Assembly: GCA_031841125.1 (NCBI GenBank)
Contig: CM063112.1
Span: 8,954,603 to 9,018,602, forward strand
DNA length: 64,000 bases
Direction: 5' to 3'
Source of the DNA: Acanthococcus lagerstroemiae
Taxonomy: Eukaryota > Arthropoda > Insecta > Hemiptera > Eriococcidae
The first letter of the stretch is position 1; each line of letters starts with the position of its first letter. Under the pieces are notes generated by a model. That model was not told the DNA's origin, searched no databases, and was given only the letters and a program-made list of their open reading frames with translations. The translations under genes were made by a program, and so were the position numbers. Below, piece after piece: positions 21,564 to 32,400 of this stretch.

Positions 21564-22640
21564 TATCTGCTCTTATACCATAATCGAGGGAAGCCTGGAA
21601 AACGTAGCGTGACCAAAGCGTCCAGACAGAACGCCAACAATCAAAGACCGATCATCTGTTCGTGCTCGTCTCCGGCAAACGGAACGGAACCTCCGCAGAC
21701 GAGTCCTAACAATCTTCCCACCCAAACGGGCTTTCGTGATTCCTTCGCCAGGCGAATTTAAAAGGCAAAAAACAAAAACCGAAGAAGCAATTTGCAGTGT
21801 ATCGAGTTCGTCACAAACCACATCAAATCAGCTGTTCCGTGCTACGCGATTTGGCTCGGTCGCGCCGACAGTGGCCTCTTAACCGACAGAGTGCGTTCAT
21901 CCAAGGCCCAGCCGAGTGCACCGAATTTCAGCCGGCGTCCCCCGTGCCCTGCAAATCGCGAACTATTCGCCGGCATCGCCCCGCTCGACTCGCGTCATTG
22001 TCTCGAGCGTCTACATTGTAGTCGGCTCGCAGTTATTCGACGCCCTCTGCCTCTCTGGCAACACTCGGTGCCGACAAAAAAAAAAAAACCAAGTTAAAGT
22101 ATGCCATCCGTATTCATCGTGTACACGTAACCAATGATGGCGAACCGTCCGCGGTTGATTCGCGTGGTGGGGAGAAGTCGCGAGAGAGCGAGAGAGCAGC
22201 GGTGAATTACCATGTCCTTCCTCAATGTCAAAAACCTTAAGCAGGTTGTTGAACCTCATGCACCAAAACAGCTTTACCCGTGCCACACATATTTTGCGAA
22301 TCTAGTTTCGCCTCCTCGGCTGCGTTTTACACTCGCGTAATGGTGACGGCGAACGTCCATCCCTCGACTACCAGGTCTGCGCACCCGGGGACGACTCGAA
22401 AAATGCCATCGCTGCGTACATTCTGCAGGTGGCCGGCCGGCCAGAGGTCGAGATCGCGGCCGGCTACGCGCCCCGCGCTCGCTCGCCGTGGACGGGTCGG
22501 CCGTAAAATGGTCGCGCGATATTCAACATATTCGTACGCGGGGCCTTGAACCCGCCGAGGGAACGATCTAGGCGAGCTCGCGCCGTTCGTACGCACTTAT
22601 AATTTACACGCCAGATCTGAATTCGAGAACGACTGCTGGC
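21564..22640. other. GC-rich, CpG-bearing block upstream of a promoter candidate
   Basis: Composition shifts to high GC with many CpG between about 21600 and 22640. Overlapping open frames occur on both strands with no domain signature, as expected of stop-poor GC-rich DNA. It leads directly into the TATA-type promoter candidate at 22690-22800 and may be its upstream regulatory DNA. Confidence 0.4.
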
Positions 22641-22691
22641 ACAAGCCGACGCCCGATTACAGACTCGTTATTTTAAAATATAATGCTTTCT

Positions 22692-22799
22692 GACGTCACA
22701 GATACGAAAACCTTCTGGATTCGACTTTCCGTCATCCTGGGTATATATAAACGGCACCGGCATCGTCGACACCGTTTTAACGACGTGACTGGGTGAGTT
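22692..22799 (+). promoter_or_regulatory. TATA promoter candidate with CRE-like site and 5' splice site
   Basis: A perfect CRE-type palindrome TGACGTCA lies at 22693-22700. A canonical TATATAAA box is at 22744-22751. About 30 bp downstream a start site would fall near 22775. A consensus 5' splice donor G|GTGAGT follows at 22792/22793. The spacing suits a RNA polymerase II promoter with a very short non-coding first exon on the plus strand. No downstream coding exon could be recognised before the retroelement region at 24.3 kb. Confidence 0.5.
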
Positions 22800-24259
22800 A
22801 TGACTTTTGAAGGAGCCACGATGGGCGCGCACTTTCGCTGGTGCAATTTGGGCGAAGGCGTCCGCAGCCGGCGGTATCAGCTCGAACTAAAAGCGATATT
22901 CCACGGAGAATTGGTACACTGGAATCAGAACACGAAATATATTAATTTGCAATTGAAGTTAGCTCCCTGAACAACGTACTATAAATGTCACCGAGAATTC
23001 CGGCAGAATTTTGCCCGGGGGAGTGAAAAAACCAATTGAGTTTTTGACGATACTTTTATTTTTCATTCTTATTTCACGCCGTTCATTCGTCGTAGCATTA
23101 GGCCCCGGAGTGTGGGAGGGCGTTGTGACGTCGAATGCATCCATTTCCGGGCACTGGCATCCATCGCCTTTTTCCACCCTAACCTGTCCCTTCCCACTCT
23201 TCCCTACAGTATCCCAAATTCCTTTGTAATCTCATACCTCCACCTTTTATAGATAGTCTACCCTGGTTTCTTTTCCATTCTCTAGGTGACCATTCTTCTG
23301 TCACCTTTCCCCATTTGACTATGCCCCTCACCATATGCCCTGCGAATCCTAATTTTCCCTTTTTATTCTCTCTCCAATATCTTTCGAGCCCATCCTTTCA
23401 AGTATTTCTTTTAGACTTATTCTATCTTTGATGCGTATTCCCCTAGTACTACCGATCATCCTAATGTTACCCTCAGGCTCTCATAGTGTGCCAGGATGCG
23501 CCCCAGTCTCAAAGCCTGGGTAAATACGACAGGCGAGAAACTAACGAAAATGGGGAACGACTAATGAATCTGACTTTGGGGTAAAATCCAAAAATAGCAA
23601 ACACGTTCATGGACTCACCACAAATAGTCCAGAAAAATTTGGCTTTCAAATGGACATAAATGATATCAAAGATTTTATTTTTGGGATGTCTTCGGAATGA
23701 CTCCCTAATTAACATACTATAAGTCTACAGCGATCCCGGTGGAGCTAAGCACCCGAGGAGGCTTCAAAGACCCCGAAATTCACTTTTTCAGAAGTATCTC
23801 GCGTAGACAACATTTTAGGGGGAAATGTTTCAAACCGAAGTTGTTTCTCGTTAAAATTTATATAAAACAGGTCTCTTGTAGAATTTTCTTAGAACTGAAA
23901 ACAACGCCGTCAGCGCGCGCTGAAGTTCACACAATTTGTTCATGTTCACTCTGTGTATTACAAAAACCAATAAACCAAGGACAAGAAAAGGCAACAACCG
24001 AGATTAAAGCTCAGCAGACCATTTAAAAAAACAAACAATAAAGGAGCGCAGTCCAGGAAACACCACAGGGAATGGAAGCCAAGAACAAAACCCAAGGAAG
24101 AAGATGCAAACTACTCTACAAGACCACAACTACAAAGCCAGACTTAATCAGTACCGAGCAAATAAGAAAACTAACAATTAGATGAATCAGCTATGTCAAA
24201 GGCTCATACGATGGAACTCCCTAGTAAGCGAAGGTATACTTACTAAATCTCCTGTAGGC
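22800..24259. other. Unassigned DNA
   Basis: No convincing gene. If the promoter at 22.7 kb is real, this is the first part of its intron. The stretch 23220-23480 is pyrimidine-rich; open frames at 23011-23229 and 23739-24026 lack recognisable motifs. Confidence 0.4.
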
Positions 24260-24294
24260 ACAAAAAAGAAGAAAAAAGAGGGGGAAACATAATA

Positions 24295-25510
24295 AAAATT
24301 GGTACTTTGAATGTAAGAACGCTAAAAAAACAGGAAAATTTAATGGAACTCGAAGAAGCGTTTTTGGAATCAAATTTAATCGTATTAGGTCTGCCGGAAG
24401 TCCATAGGGAAGGGGGAAAATAACAATAACAAAAAAGGGGAATCTTTTTTATCACGTTGGAAACAAAGGATGACAGGGAAGTGTGGGATTTCTTGTTAGA
24501 GCAGAATTTAAAGACAAGATAAAAAAAATACGAGGAGTATCAGATAGAACAGCCATTATGAAAATAGAAACGAATGAAACTCAATTAATATGCATCCAGG
24601 TATATGCCCTTACATCCACAGCAGAAGATGAACAAATAGAAAAATTTTATGAAGAGGTAGAAGATGCTATTAAAGAGTGAAACACGAAATGATGAGATTC
24701 TGCCAAGAATATAACTTGAAAATAGTAAATTCGTTTTTTAAGAAAATAGAGGGTAGAAGATGGTCATGGATTTCCCCTAATTATGTATATAAAACACTGA
24801 TAGACTACATCCTAACTCCAAGAAACACTCCTAACACCATAATCCAAGATTTTAACATAGATAACAAATTCAAATACCACTCAGACCATAGGGTACTAAT
24901 ATTAACACTAAATATAAACATAGGACAAAAAGGGTATAAAAAGAAAAATAATGCTTATCACTACCAAATGAACCCAACCTTGTACAAAAACGAACTAGAT
25001 AGACAATTAACCGAATTACAAACAACTGAAAACCAAAATACCAATACAATATATAACCTACTTGCAAAAATAATAAAATTGGCAATACAGAAATCAAGAA
25101 TAAAAAAGGAAGTAACAGAAGAAATAAATTTGAAAGTGATGGAAATAAACAAAGAAATTAAAATACTCCAAAAAAAGAGAAGTATGCTCTTAAAAATCAC
25201 TAAGAAATCCCTAACAGAAAAGTTGGAGCTAAATTTAACATCTAGAGTAATTAGAATAAAATTAAGAGAAAAAAAACAACTTAAACGGAGTAATAGAGGA
25301 CACACTAAGAGGGAACAAGAATATTAAAATGATGAGAAAGGAGTTAAGTACAGGAACGCAATGAACGACGTTCTTTGAAAATTCAAAAGGAGAAAAGATC
25401 TACGGTAGGAGGGAAATAAACGATGTGATTACAAACTTTTACAAGGAGCTCTACTATGATACTTGTACAACAAAATAAGAAAACAGCCTAATTAGAAAAA
25501 CAGAAATAGA
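24295..25510 (+). pseudogene. Non-LTR retrotransposon endonuclease fragment (CR1/RTE-like)
   Basis: The DNA encodes 'IGTLNVRTLKK' (endonuclease start), then 'LVRAEFKDKIKKIRGVSDR' and 'IQVYALTSTAEDEQIEKFYEE'. After a stop at 24678-24680 and a gap where the GDFN block should be, it continues 'FCQEYNLKIVNSFFKKIEGR', 'WSWISPN', 'IDYIL' and the catalytic 'SDHRVL'. A lysine-rich linker follows (to 25327) and then 'NDVITNFYKELY', typical of the stretch before RT. The RT itself is missing. Stops and a deletion show it is dead. The AT-rich coding with many lysines resembles the element at 459-1258. Confidence 0.75.
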
Positions 25511-25870
25511 AATGGGACCAGACCACGACCCTCTCCCTTACTGCAACTATCCTCGTCCTTACTGTCGATTCCGACCCCCCTCCCGTGGCCTTCTTCCTCG
25601 TCCTTCGCGACCTTCCTCCCCCCAAGCTCCCTCCTCCACCACGAACCCCCACCAAAAGGTAAGCTACCCCTGGGGAAATGAGCAATTAAGGGACAGGGTA
25701 GGCAATCCGCAGTGTTTTTTCTCTCTCCCGGAGGCACCGTGCAGCCACGTAGCCGTCGCCTATGATTTTGGAAAAATTCTCAGATCTAATCAGATGGTGA
25801 TGACGTCATAAGAACCTGAGATCTCAAGAGTCCAAGGTAGCTGGTCTGTCCTATTCATGAACACTATCTC
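25511..25870. other. Unassigned, C-rich then mixed
   Basis: A C/T-rich stretch (about 25512-25640) follows the endonuclease fragment. No motif is recognised in the open frames on either strand. Confidence 0.4.
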
Positions 25871-26152
25871 CCTTTAAATTTATATTCTTTATGAAATATT
25901 GGATCTTCAATTTCTTTATTAATTCTATTTCAAATTATTATTGATTTAATCTTATCCATAAATTACATTAATAATTTTAATCCTTTCATTTCTTCATTCA
26001 ATATTTATTATAATATTAATTATGGATGATTAATACGAATTATTCATAGAAATTTAACATCAATCATTTTTATTTTTATTTTATTTCATCTAAAACGAAA
26101 TTTAATATTTAAAACCTTTATACATATCTTAAATTGGACTTGTTATATCTTG
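25871..26152 (+). pseudogene. CYTB: NUMT: mitochondrial cytochrome b fragment
   Basis: One frame of this very AT-rich stretch translates under the invertebrate mitochondrial code to a 94-residue cytochrome b segment. It includes 'LWNIGSS', 'LILFQIIIDLILSMNYINN' and 'NYGWLMRIIHRNLTSI', leading to 'FILFHLKRNL' and 'LNWT'. These match helix A, the Q-loop side and helix B with its first haem-ligand histidines. Two TGA codons (25892-25894 and 26027-26029) read as Trp at conserved Trp positions, which excludes a nuclear protein gene. The fragment lies between retroelement remnants and ends abruptly, so it is a nuclear insertion. Contamination of an assembly by mtDNA is unlikely because only ~280 bp are present. 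Confidence 0.85.
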
Positions 26153-26680
26153 CGACTTGAGATCTTTTGGTGACTATGGGTACTTATGTCATTAGGATTA
26201 CCACCACCGCCACCGCCTCCGGGAGAAAAAAAGCACTGCAGGTTGCCTACCTAAAAATCAGGAAAATTGTAGGGGCAGATATCAGCCACTTTCAAGGACA
26301 TAATCTGTTCTAATATAAAAGATCTCCAAGTTATAAGACATAACCGACGTAATAAGACATAAAAAGACATATAATGACATAATTACCCATAATCTCCAGC
26401 CCAGCCTTGCTTGTGGCATTGAGCGAGGGAACATCGCGCAAGCCCCCTTACTTAAAATATGCGCAGTCACCATCATTATTCACACTGTGCCACCATCTCA
26501 CAACTGATTCACCCTGAAACATCTTATAAAAACTTTATGAAAATGGTGAGTGTAAAATCCAATTCCGGGGGTAAAATACCCCCCTCCATCCTCGTTCGGA
26601 TCGCCGGGACGGGGTTCACAGCTAAGATACCTAAGCAGTAGAAGAAAAAGATGCCGGGGATCCCGATTGATCCTTCCAGC
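26153..26680. other. Unassigned DNA between NUMT and retroelement
   Basis: A short CCN-rich run ('ccaccaccgccaccgcctcc') lies at 26201-26220. Open frames on either strand lack recognised motifs. Confidence 0.4.
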
Positions 26681-26684
26681 ATGG

Positions 26685-27225
26685 AACGTACAAACCCTGA
26701 TAGACGGAAGACCAAATACCCCGAAAACTCTGCAGGGTAAATATTGATATCGCTGCGCTGAGTTTACCACTACCTGGCGAGAGATCATACAGGAGAAAAA
26801 TTACACCTTTTTCTGGAAAGGACGGGAACCAGGATTACCTCGAAAGCATGGAGTAGGCTTTGCAGCGAAGAACAGAATAGTGGATAAGCACAGAGAAGCA
26901 CCAACTGGAATCAACGAGCGGCCAATGACATAAAGACTGCCAATGGGAAGAGGCAAGCCTTTAAACCTAAGTAAGTGCATATGCCCCTACAATGCAAGCT
27001 ACGGATGAAATACGGGAGCAGTTCGGTGAAAAGCTATAAATGAACTAGAATCTCGAACGCCTGCAAACGAAAGCCTGATTGCACTTTGCGACTTCATCAG
27101 TGCTCGGGTTGATAAGAAGAAAAGGGTCGACCTCCCACATGCGATGGAGAGACGACAAAGAATATTGACATTCCATGGACTAGGTCAGCACAAAATAGCA
27201 ACGCCTGGAGAAGGTTAACTGACGC
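26685..27225 (+). pseudogene. Non-LTR endonuclease fragment (CR1/Jockey-like)
   Basis: Across several frames this stretch encodes the N-terminal part of an AP-type endonuclease. It shows 'WNVQTL' followed by 'DGRPNTPKTL', then 'NIDIAALSLPLPGE', 'YTFFWKGREPGLPRKHGVGFA', 'NRIVDKHREAPTGINERPMT' and 'RLPMGRGK'. Next come 'TPANESLIALCDFISARV' (in place of the GDFNARVG block) and 'HGLGQHK'. Multiple frame changes and stops show decay. It is a different family from the one at 24295-25510. Confidence 0.75.
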
Positions 27226-28393
27226 TTATACCTAAAGGTGGAGGGGGGGGCTAATTAACTGCTATATTCATAAGAAATAAATTGTAACTTTTTCAGAATA
27301 AAACCTATTATTGAAAATTCAATTCTGGAGACTGTTTCTTCCCCTGGGAGACGAATATCCACCGGAATTCCCGGGGGACTTGTCCCAACAACTTTGCAGA
27401 AAAAATCATTCGTAACAACTTTGACTATTTGCACCTTTTTAAGCGTCTAATTCGATTATGTAGACCGGTGGGCTTGCGATGAGACGATGCGAAGGCGACG
27501 CTTCGGATGTTGTTTTTCATATCCGGCAATTCACATCGCGCCAAATATCCGTCCGTGTTGCGCTGACCGCTTCGAGTTGAAGGCCACCGAAACGAAGAAC
27601 TTTGGCAATCTGGAGATCACAGAATCGGAGATCTGTCGAGTCGATAGGCGGACAAAGAAAGAGAGCGCGGACGGCGAAGACGGACGAGCGGGAAAATGTG
27701 CAGCGCCAAATGACAACGTAGGTTCCAGTTCGGAGAGGAGACGCGTGGAGCCTTGAAGCGAGAAAGAAAAAACTGCACTGAAGGACAAATTGCCAGGACC
27801 CTATAGCTACACGAACAAAGATTAATGAAGTATGATTCAAAGTCACGATACAAACACAATGTCGAACTCGACCGAGAAAACAATTCACAAATTCGAGTAT
27901 CGAGAGAAAATTCTCACTTACTGGGCGTTCTGAAGTGGCAAGATAATACGTGTATATTCGAGCCTGCGATTCGAGTTCATCCCTTCAGGGCAATTTCTTT
28001 GAGGGCGTCAAATATGCTGTCGTGCACCTAAAGCAGAAAAATGAAAGTTAATGTCCAAAGGTGACCCTTCATTTCGTCAAGTTCAGATTTTCTTTAGATC
28101 ACCCACTGGAATTGTCCGCATTGGCTCATACATATTGCCACCCTAGGAGCCTGGGAGGGACAATCAAAAATATGTAAGAAAAATAGCAGTTCTATCAACC
28201 GCCTCTTCCTGAGTACTTGGATCACTTTCTCGCCTCACGATGGTAATTGAACGAGTAAATAAGAAGTACCTGGCCTTTCGATTCATGCCAACTTTTTTTT
28301 TTAAATGGATGTTGAAAATGAAAATGCTATCTCAAATTGCGGTAAAATGATTATTACACAACAAGAACTCCACACTGACAAATATAAATTACA
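27226..28393. other. Unassigned; CpG-rich patch 27480-27760
   Basis: A CpG-rich patch without domain signature occupies 27480-27760. On the minus strand 'ctgctttag' at 28030-28038 followed by a donor 'CCCA|GTAAGTGAG' near 27918 delimits a possible ~110-nt exon (about 27919-28029). Its longest frame reads 'VHDSIFDALKEIALKG' and then stops, so it would be a terminal-coding or untranslated exon. This is weak evidence. Confidence 0.3.
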
Positions 28394-28620
28394 TGTTGTG
28401 TGACAAAAACGCAAAAGGAACAGTCAAATAAAAAAAAGCTTTAAATATGAGCAAATCACAAGATATTTACAATTAACGACATTAATAACTTATACGAAAA
28501 AGATTTGACGAAAAAAAACAGTACACGGCTAATACTACGAACGCTCATATCAACGGCTGGTACGGAACTAACTAAACTATAAAGAGATAAGATAATGGGT
28601 TGGCAAATCTACTCGTAACA
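28394..28620 (-). repeat. 3' LTR of BEL/Pao element
   Basis: This 227-bp copy is the 3' LTR in the element's own orientation. On the minus strand it starts TGTTACGAG and ends CACACAACA, with TG...CA boundaries. It matches the 5' LTR at every position I compared. Just upstream of it on the minus strand is 'ggtcacccccccggag', which is not the purine-rich tract usually seen at this point. Confidence 0.97.
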
Positions 28621-28642
28621 CTCCGGGGGGGTGACCATGAGG

Positions 28643-29491
28643 TCACAATTGATCTTCACTGACCGGCAATGCGATAACGGAATGAACTGCGCGACGAAAA
28701 ACCCCAGTTTGAGTTCGGACCTCCACAGTACGAACGATGTTGTCAGAGCCTGGGAAGGTTGCTGTTATAACCCCCAGCTTCCAGCAGCTTGATGGGGCGA
28801 GATCATCCTTCAAAATGACGACTGTACCGGGTTCCAGGTTTTTCTCGGGTTTGTTCCACTTGTTACGCGTTTGTAACTGAGACAAATAATCTGCTTTCCA
28901 GGCTCTCCAAAAATCAGCAGTGCAATGTTGCAAAAGCTCGTATCTCTTGGCAAGTTTCAAGTTTGAACTTTCAGGTTTGGGTTCGGATAGTAGAGGTGCG
29001 CCGATCAGGAAATGGCCGGGTGACAAATAGCTAGGTCCTTCACTGGAATTTTCGGATGCAATTAACGGGCGGCTATTTAAGATTGCTTCGATGCGAGACG
29101 TGACGGTATTAAGCTCCTCAAAAGTGAGTATTTGGTCTCCCACAACTCGGACCAAATGATACTTCATGGCTTTTACGGCGGCTTCCCACAATCCACCGCG
29201 GTGAGGTGCGCGGGGTGGGTTAAAATGCCATTGAATGCGCTCGTTCACGGAAAAACTGGCAATTTTCGGGTCATTTAACTGGAGATAAGCAGCAGCACCA
29301 ACAAAATTTGTGCCATTGTCGCTCCATATACTGGCGGGTCGGCCTCTCCGCGCGACAAATCGGCTCAAGGACTGTAAAAATCTGTCACTTGACAGCTGCG
29401 ACACGACTTCTAAATGTACAGCTTTTGTTGAAAAGCAAACAAATACGAGATATAGGACTTGAATCGCGTGACTGATCGGTGACCCACACAC
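28643..29491 (-). CDS. BEL/Pao integrase core and C-terminal part (shifted frame)
   Basis: This 282-codon frame overlaps the end of the gag-pol frame in a different phase and holds most of the integrase. It shows 'FVCFSTKAVHLE', the second catalytic Asp in 'WSDNGTNFVGA', and the catalytic Glu in 'HRGGLWEAAVKAM', followed by 'EAILNSRPLI' and a C-terminal domain ending 'RRAVHSVIALP'. The first catalytic Asp is encoded in the upstream frame ('GIDFAGP'). The phase differs by one base at about 29479-29484, consistent with loss of one base in a GT-rich run. As it stands integrase would be cut short unless ribosomes shift frame there, which would be an unusual place. The listed start is the first in-frame ATG and is probably not used for initiation. 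Confidence 0.85.
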   Translation of the reverse strand: MCGSPISHAIQVLYLVFVCFSTKAVHLEVVSQLSSDRFLQSLSRFVARRGRPASIWSDNGTNFVGAAAYLQLNDPKIASFSVNERIQWHFNPPRAPHRGGLWEAAVKAMKYHLVRVVGDQILTFEELNTVTSRIEAILNSRPLIASENSSEGPSYLSPGHFLIGAPLLSEPKPESSNLKLAKRYELLQHCTADFWRAWKADYLSQLQTRNKWNKPEKNLEPGTVVILKDDLAPSSCWKLGVITATFPGSDNIVRTVEVRTQTGVFRRAVHSVIALPVSEDQL

Positions 29492-32400
29492 TTCGTCATG
29501 ATCGGTCCGGCAAAGTCAATTCCTACATGCGTGAAAGGGCGGCTGACGGTTACCCTTTCGGCTGGTAAATTTCCCATCAGCTGGTGTTTTGAGGCGGCAG
29601 TATAGCGCAAGCAAACGACGCAGGAACGCACAATGGCTTTTACAACGTTGACGAGATTACCATGTACTCGAAACTTTCGCCTTATGAAGGAAATCAGGAA
29701 AGACTTTCCGCAATGGTAATATTTCTCATGGACGTGACGGATGATCAGCTTCAATAAATGTGATTTGGCCGGCAGGATGATCGGGTGTTTGACTTCGTAT
29801 GGCAAGCTGGAATTTTCTAAGCGGCCCCCTACACGGAGTACATATTTCTCATCGACGAATGGGTTTAGTTGTACCAATGGGCTGCGTTTCGATAACGACT
29901 TTTTCTCGGCTAGACGTCGAAATTCGGCAGCAAAATGTTCTCTCTGTACGATGCTGAAGATAGCGTCTTCGGCGTTCGCTATTTCATCCACAGTCAGTGC
30001 ATTGGTCGGTGTCGGCATTGCGCGGCATAAATTGACGAATCGGAGCACGTATGCAAAACCATTCAAAAGACGGGTGTACGACGAAAATTTTTCTATCGCA
30101 GCAACTAAAGATGGCTCGACCATGGCTACAGTCACATGACAATGCAACTTCGGCTTTCGTTTTTCCAACTCGATTGACTCATCAATTTTCTTTTCGGGAA
30201 TGAATTGTTTGGCTAGGAAATCTGGGCCATTTCGCCACAAGCTGGACGATAAAAAAGTTGACACAGATATTCCGCGTGTCGCCAGATCGGCCGGGTTTTC
30301 TTTTGTGTTTACATATGACCAATGGTCGGGTGGTAATCGATTGGTTATGCGGCGAACACGGTTAGCCACGAACAACTTCCAGGTTTCTGGTGGCTTCGCT
30401 AGCCAAGACAGTACTACCTGGGAATCTGAAAACGCATAAATATGGTCGGCATGAATTTTCAGGTCTTTGATTACCCGATCTGTTTGGTTGGTTAGTAGAA
30501 CGGCAGCTTCTAATTCTAACCGAGGTATGGTATACCCCTCTGGTGGGGCAATTCGGGTTTTTGCACAAACGATGTTGATCGAGACATTCTCGAACGAGTC
30601 AGTGCATTTCAAGTATGTGATGGCAGCGTAGGCTTTTTCGGATGCGTCGCAGAACGAAATAATCTGGCGTGAAATCGGATTGCTCAACGTAGTGTATGCA
30701 CGCGGCACAGAAAACTGCGTCAGCCCTTCAAGTTGACCGTAATACTGGAGAAATTCTTGGTGCAACGATTCGGTTAACGGCTGGTCCCAAGATTTGGATT
30801 CTTTCCACAGCTTCTGCATTAAAATTTTTGCTCGAACCGTGATTGGGCTTACGAATCCGAGCGGGTCGAAAACTTTTGATATTTCGGACAATACAATTCG
30901 GCGGGTTAGAACTGCTACATTTAAATCGGCTTTGTTGACGCGTACACGAAATACGTCGGCTTGGGTGGACCATTCAAGGCCAAGTACATTTACGGAAAAT
31001 TCGCCATCGACGGTTAAGGACGTTTTAGTTTCAATGAGCAACGGGTCAATTTTTTCGAGAAATTCTGGCGAATTTGACTGGTATTTTCGCAGATTAAATC
31101 CGGCGCTAGCTAAGTGCTGGTGAATTCCAGATTGCAGCTTGACAGCCTCATCGACATTGTCAGCGCCGGACAGTAAATCGTCCATATAGAAATCGTTTTT
31201 GATAGCGCGCGCAACAGATTCGACGGGTTCTGCTTCAGCTAGTTTTTGTAAACAATTCGTGGCTAGAAACGAGGCCGGAGCTGTGCCATAAGTTACCGTA
31301 TTTAAATCATAAATTCTTACCGGATCGTTGGCATTTTCCCGCCAGAGAATGCGCTGGAGGTGGCAGTCGCTTTCGTGTACCAATACACAGCGATACATTT
31401 TCGCAATATCACTGGAAAATGCGACTGCGTGCTGACGGAATGTGACCAAGGTATCAAATAATTCCGGCTGAACTACTGGACCGGTCATTAGGATGTCATT
31501 CAAGGATAAACCGGAGGACGTTCGATGCGATGCGTTGAATACAACTCGTAATTTGGTTGTAGTGCTCGACGGGCGAAGAACGGGTTGATGTGGGATGTAG
31601 TATGAGGGCTCGGTGACGCTTGGTTTCAGGCTCATGTGACCCAAGGCTTCGTACTCGCGCATGAATTCAATGTAGTCGTAATTTACGTCGGCTGGACGCT
31701 TCCTTTCGGTGTACGTTAAATTGCGAAGCGCCAATTCATAGTTATCTGGTAATTTTGCAGCATTTGGCTTCACAGGTAGCCGAACTATGAATTTTCCATC
31801 GGGTGCGCGAGAATGGGTTTCATTGAAATGATGTACGCACGCATCACGGTCGGGATCGGATGCGCGCTTAATCGGCTTGGCTTCTTCGATTTCCCAGAAT
31901 TTCCTCAGCTGCCTTTCGATTTCAACGGTGGCGAAAACGTGCAAGGATTGGGTCGGCTGTTGTATGATAGCGTAAGAAAATGTAGCGTTGATCGGACCGG
32001 AGACGACCCATCCGAATATGCTATTACGAAGCGTCAACGATTCCACGGTCACAGACTCATCCAGCATACACCGCTCACAATATTCAGCGCCGAGTAAGAT
32101 GTCAATTTTCGGCTGATTTACTCGAGCTTGATAGTACGCGGGATCGGCTAGCTCGTATTTTCGCAAATTATCGAGAACGGATCGCGGAAGTTTCATGTCG
32201 GACACACTATAAGATAAGGCTAATTGCGGCACAACATCGGCTTGAACGGACACTCCTGAATCATCAATACGCGACGCCAACGAAATCGAACTTGAATGAC
32301 TTAATACGAGCGGATTTTCTGAAATGCCTTTCACGGAGGACGGACACTTAGATGGAAAAACGGGCATTCCGTAATACTTCACGTAATCTTCGGATATTAA

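Noticed and set aside
24961..25305. Hydrophobic minus-strand ORF
   Set aside because: It is the complement of the lysine/isoleucine-rich endonuclease linker on the plus strand.
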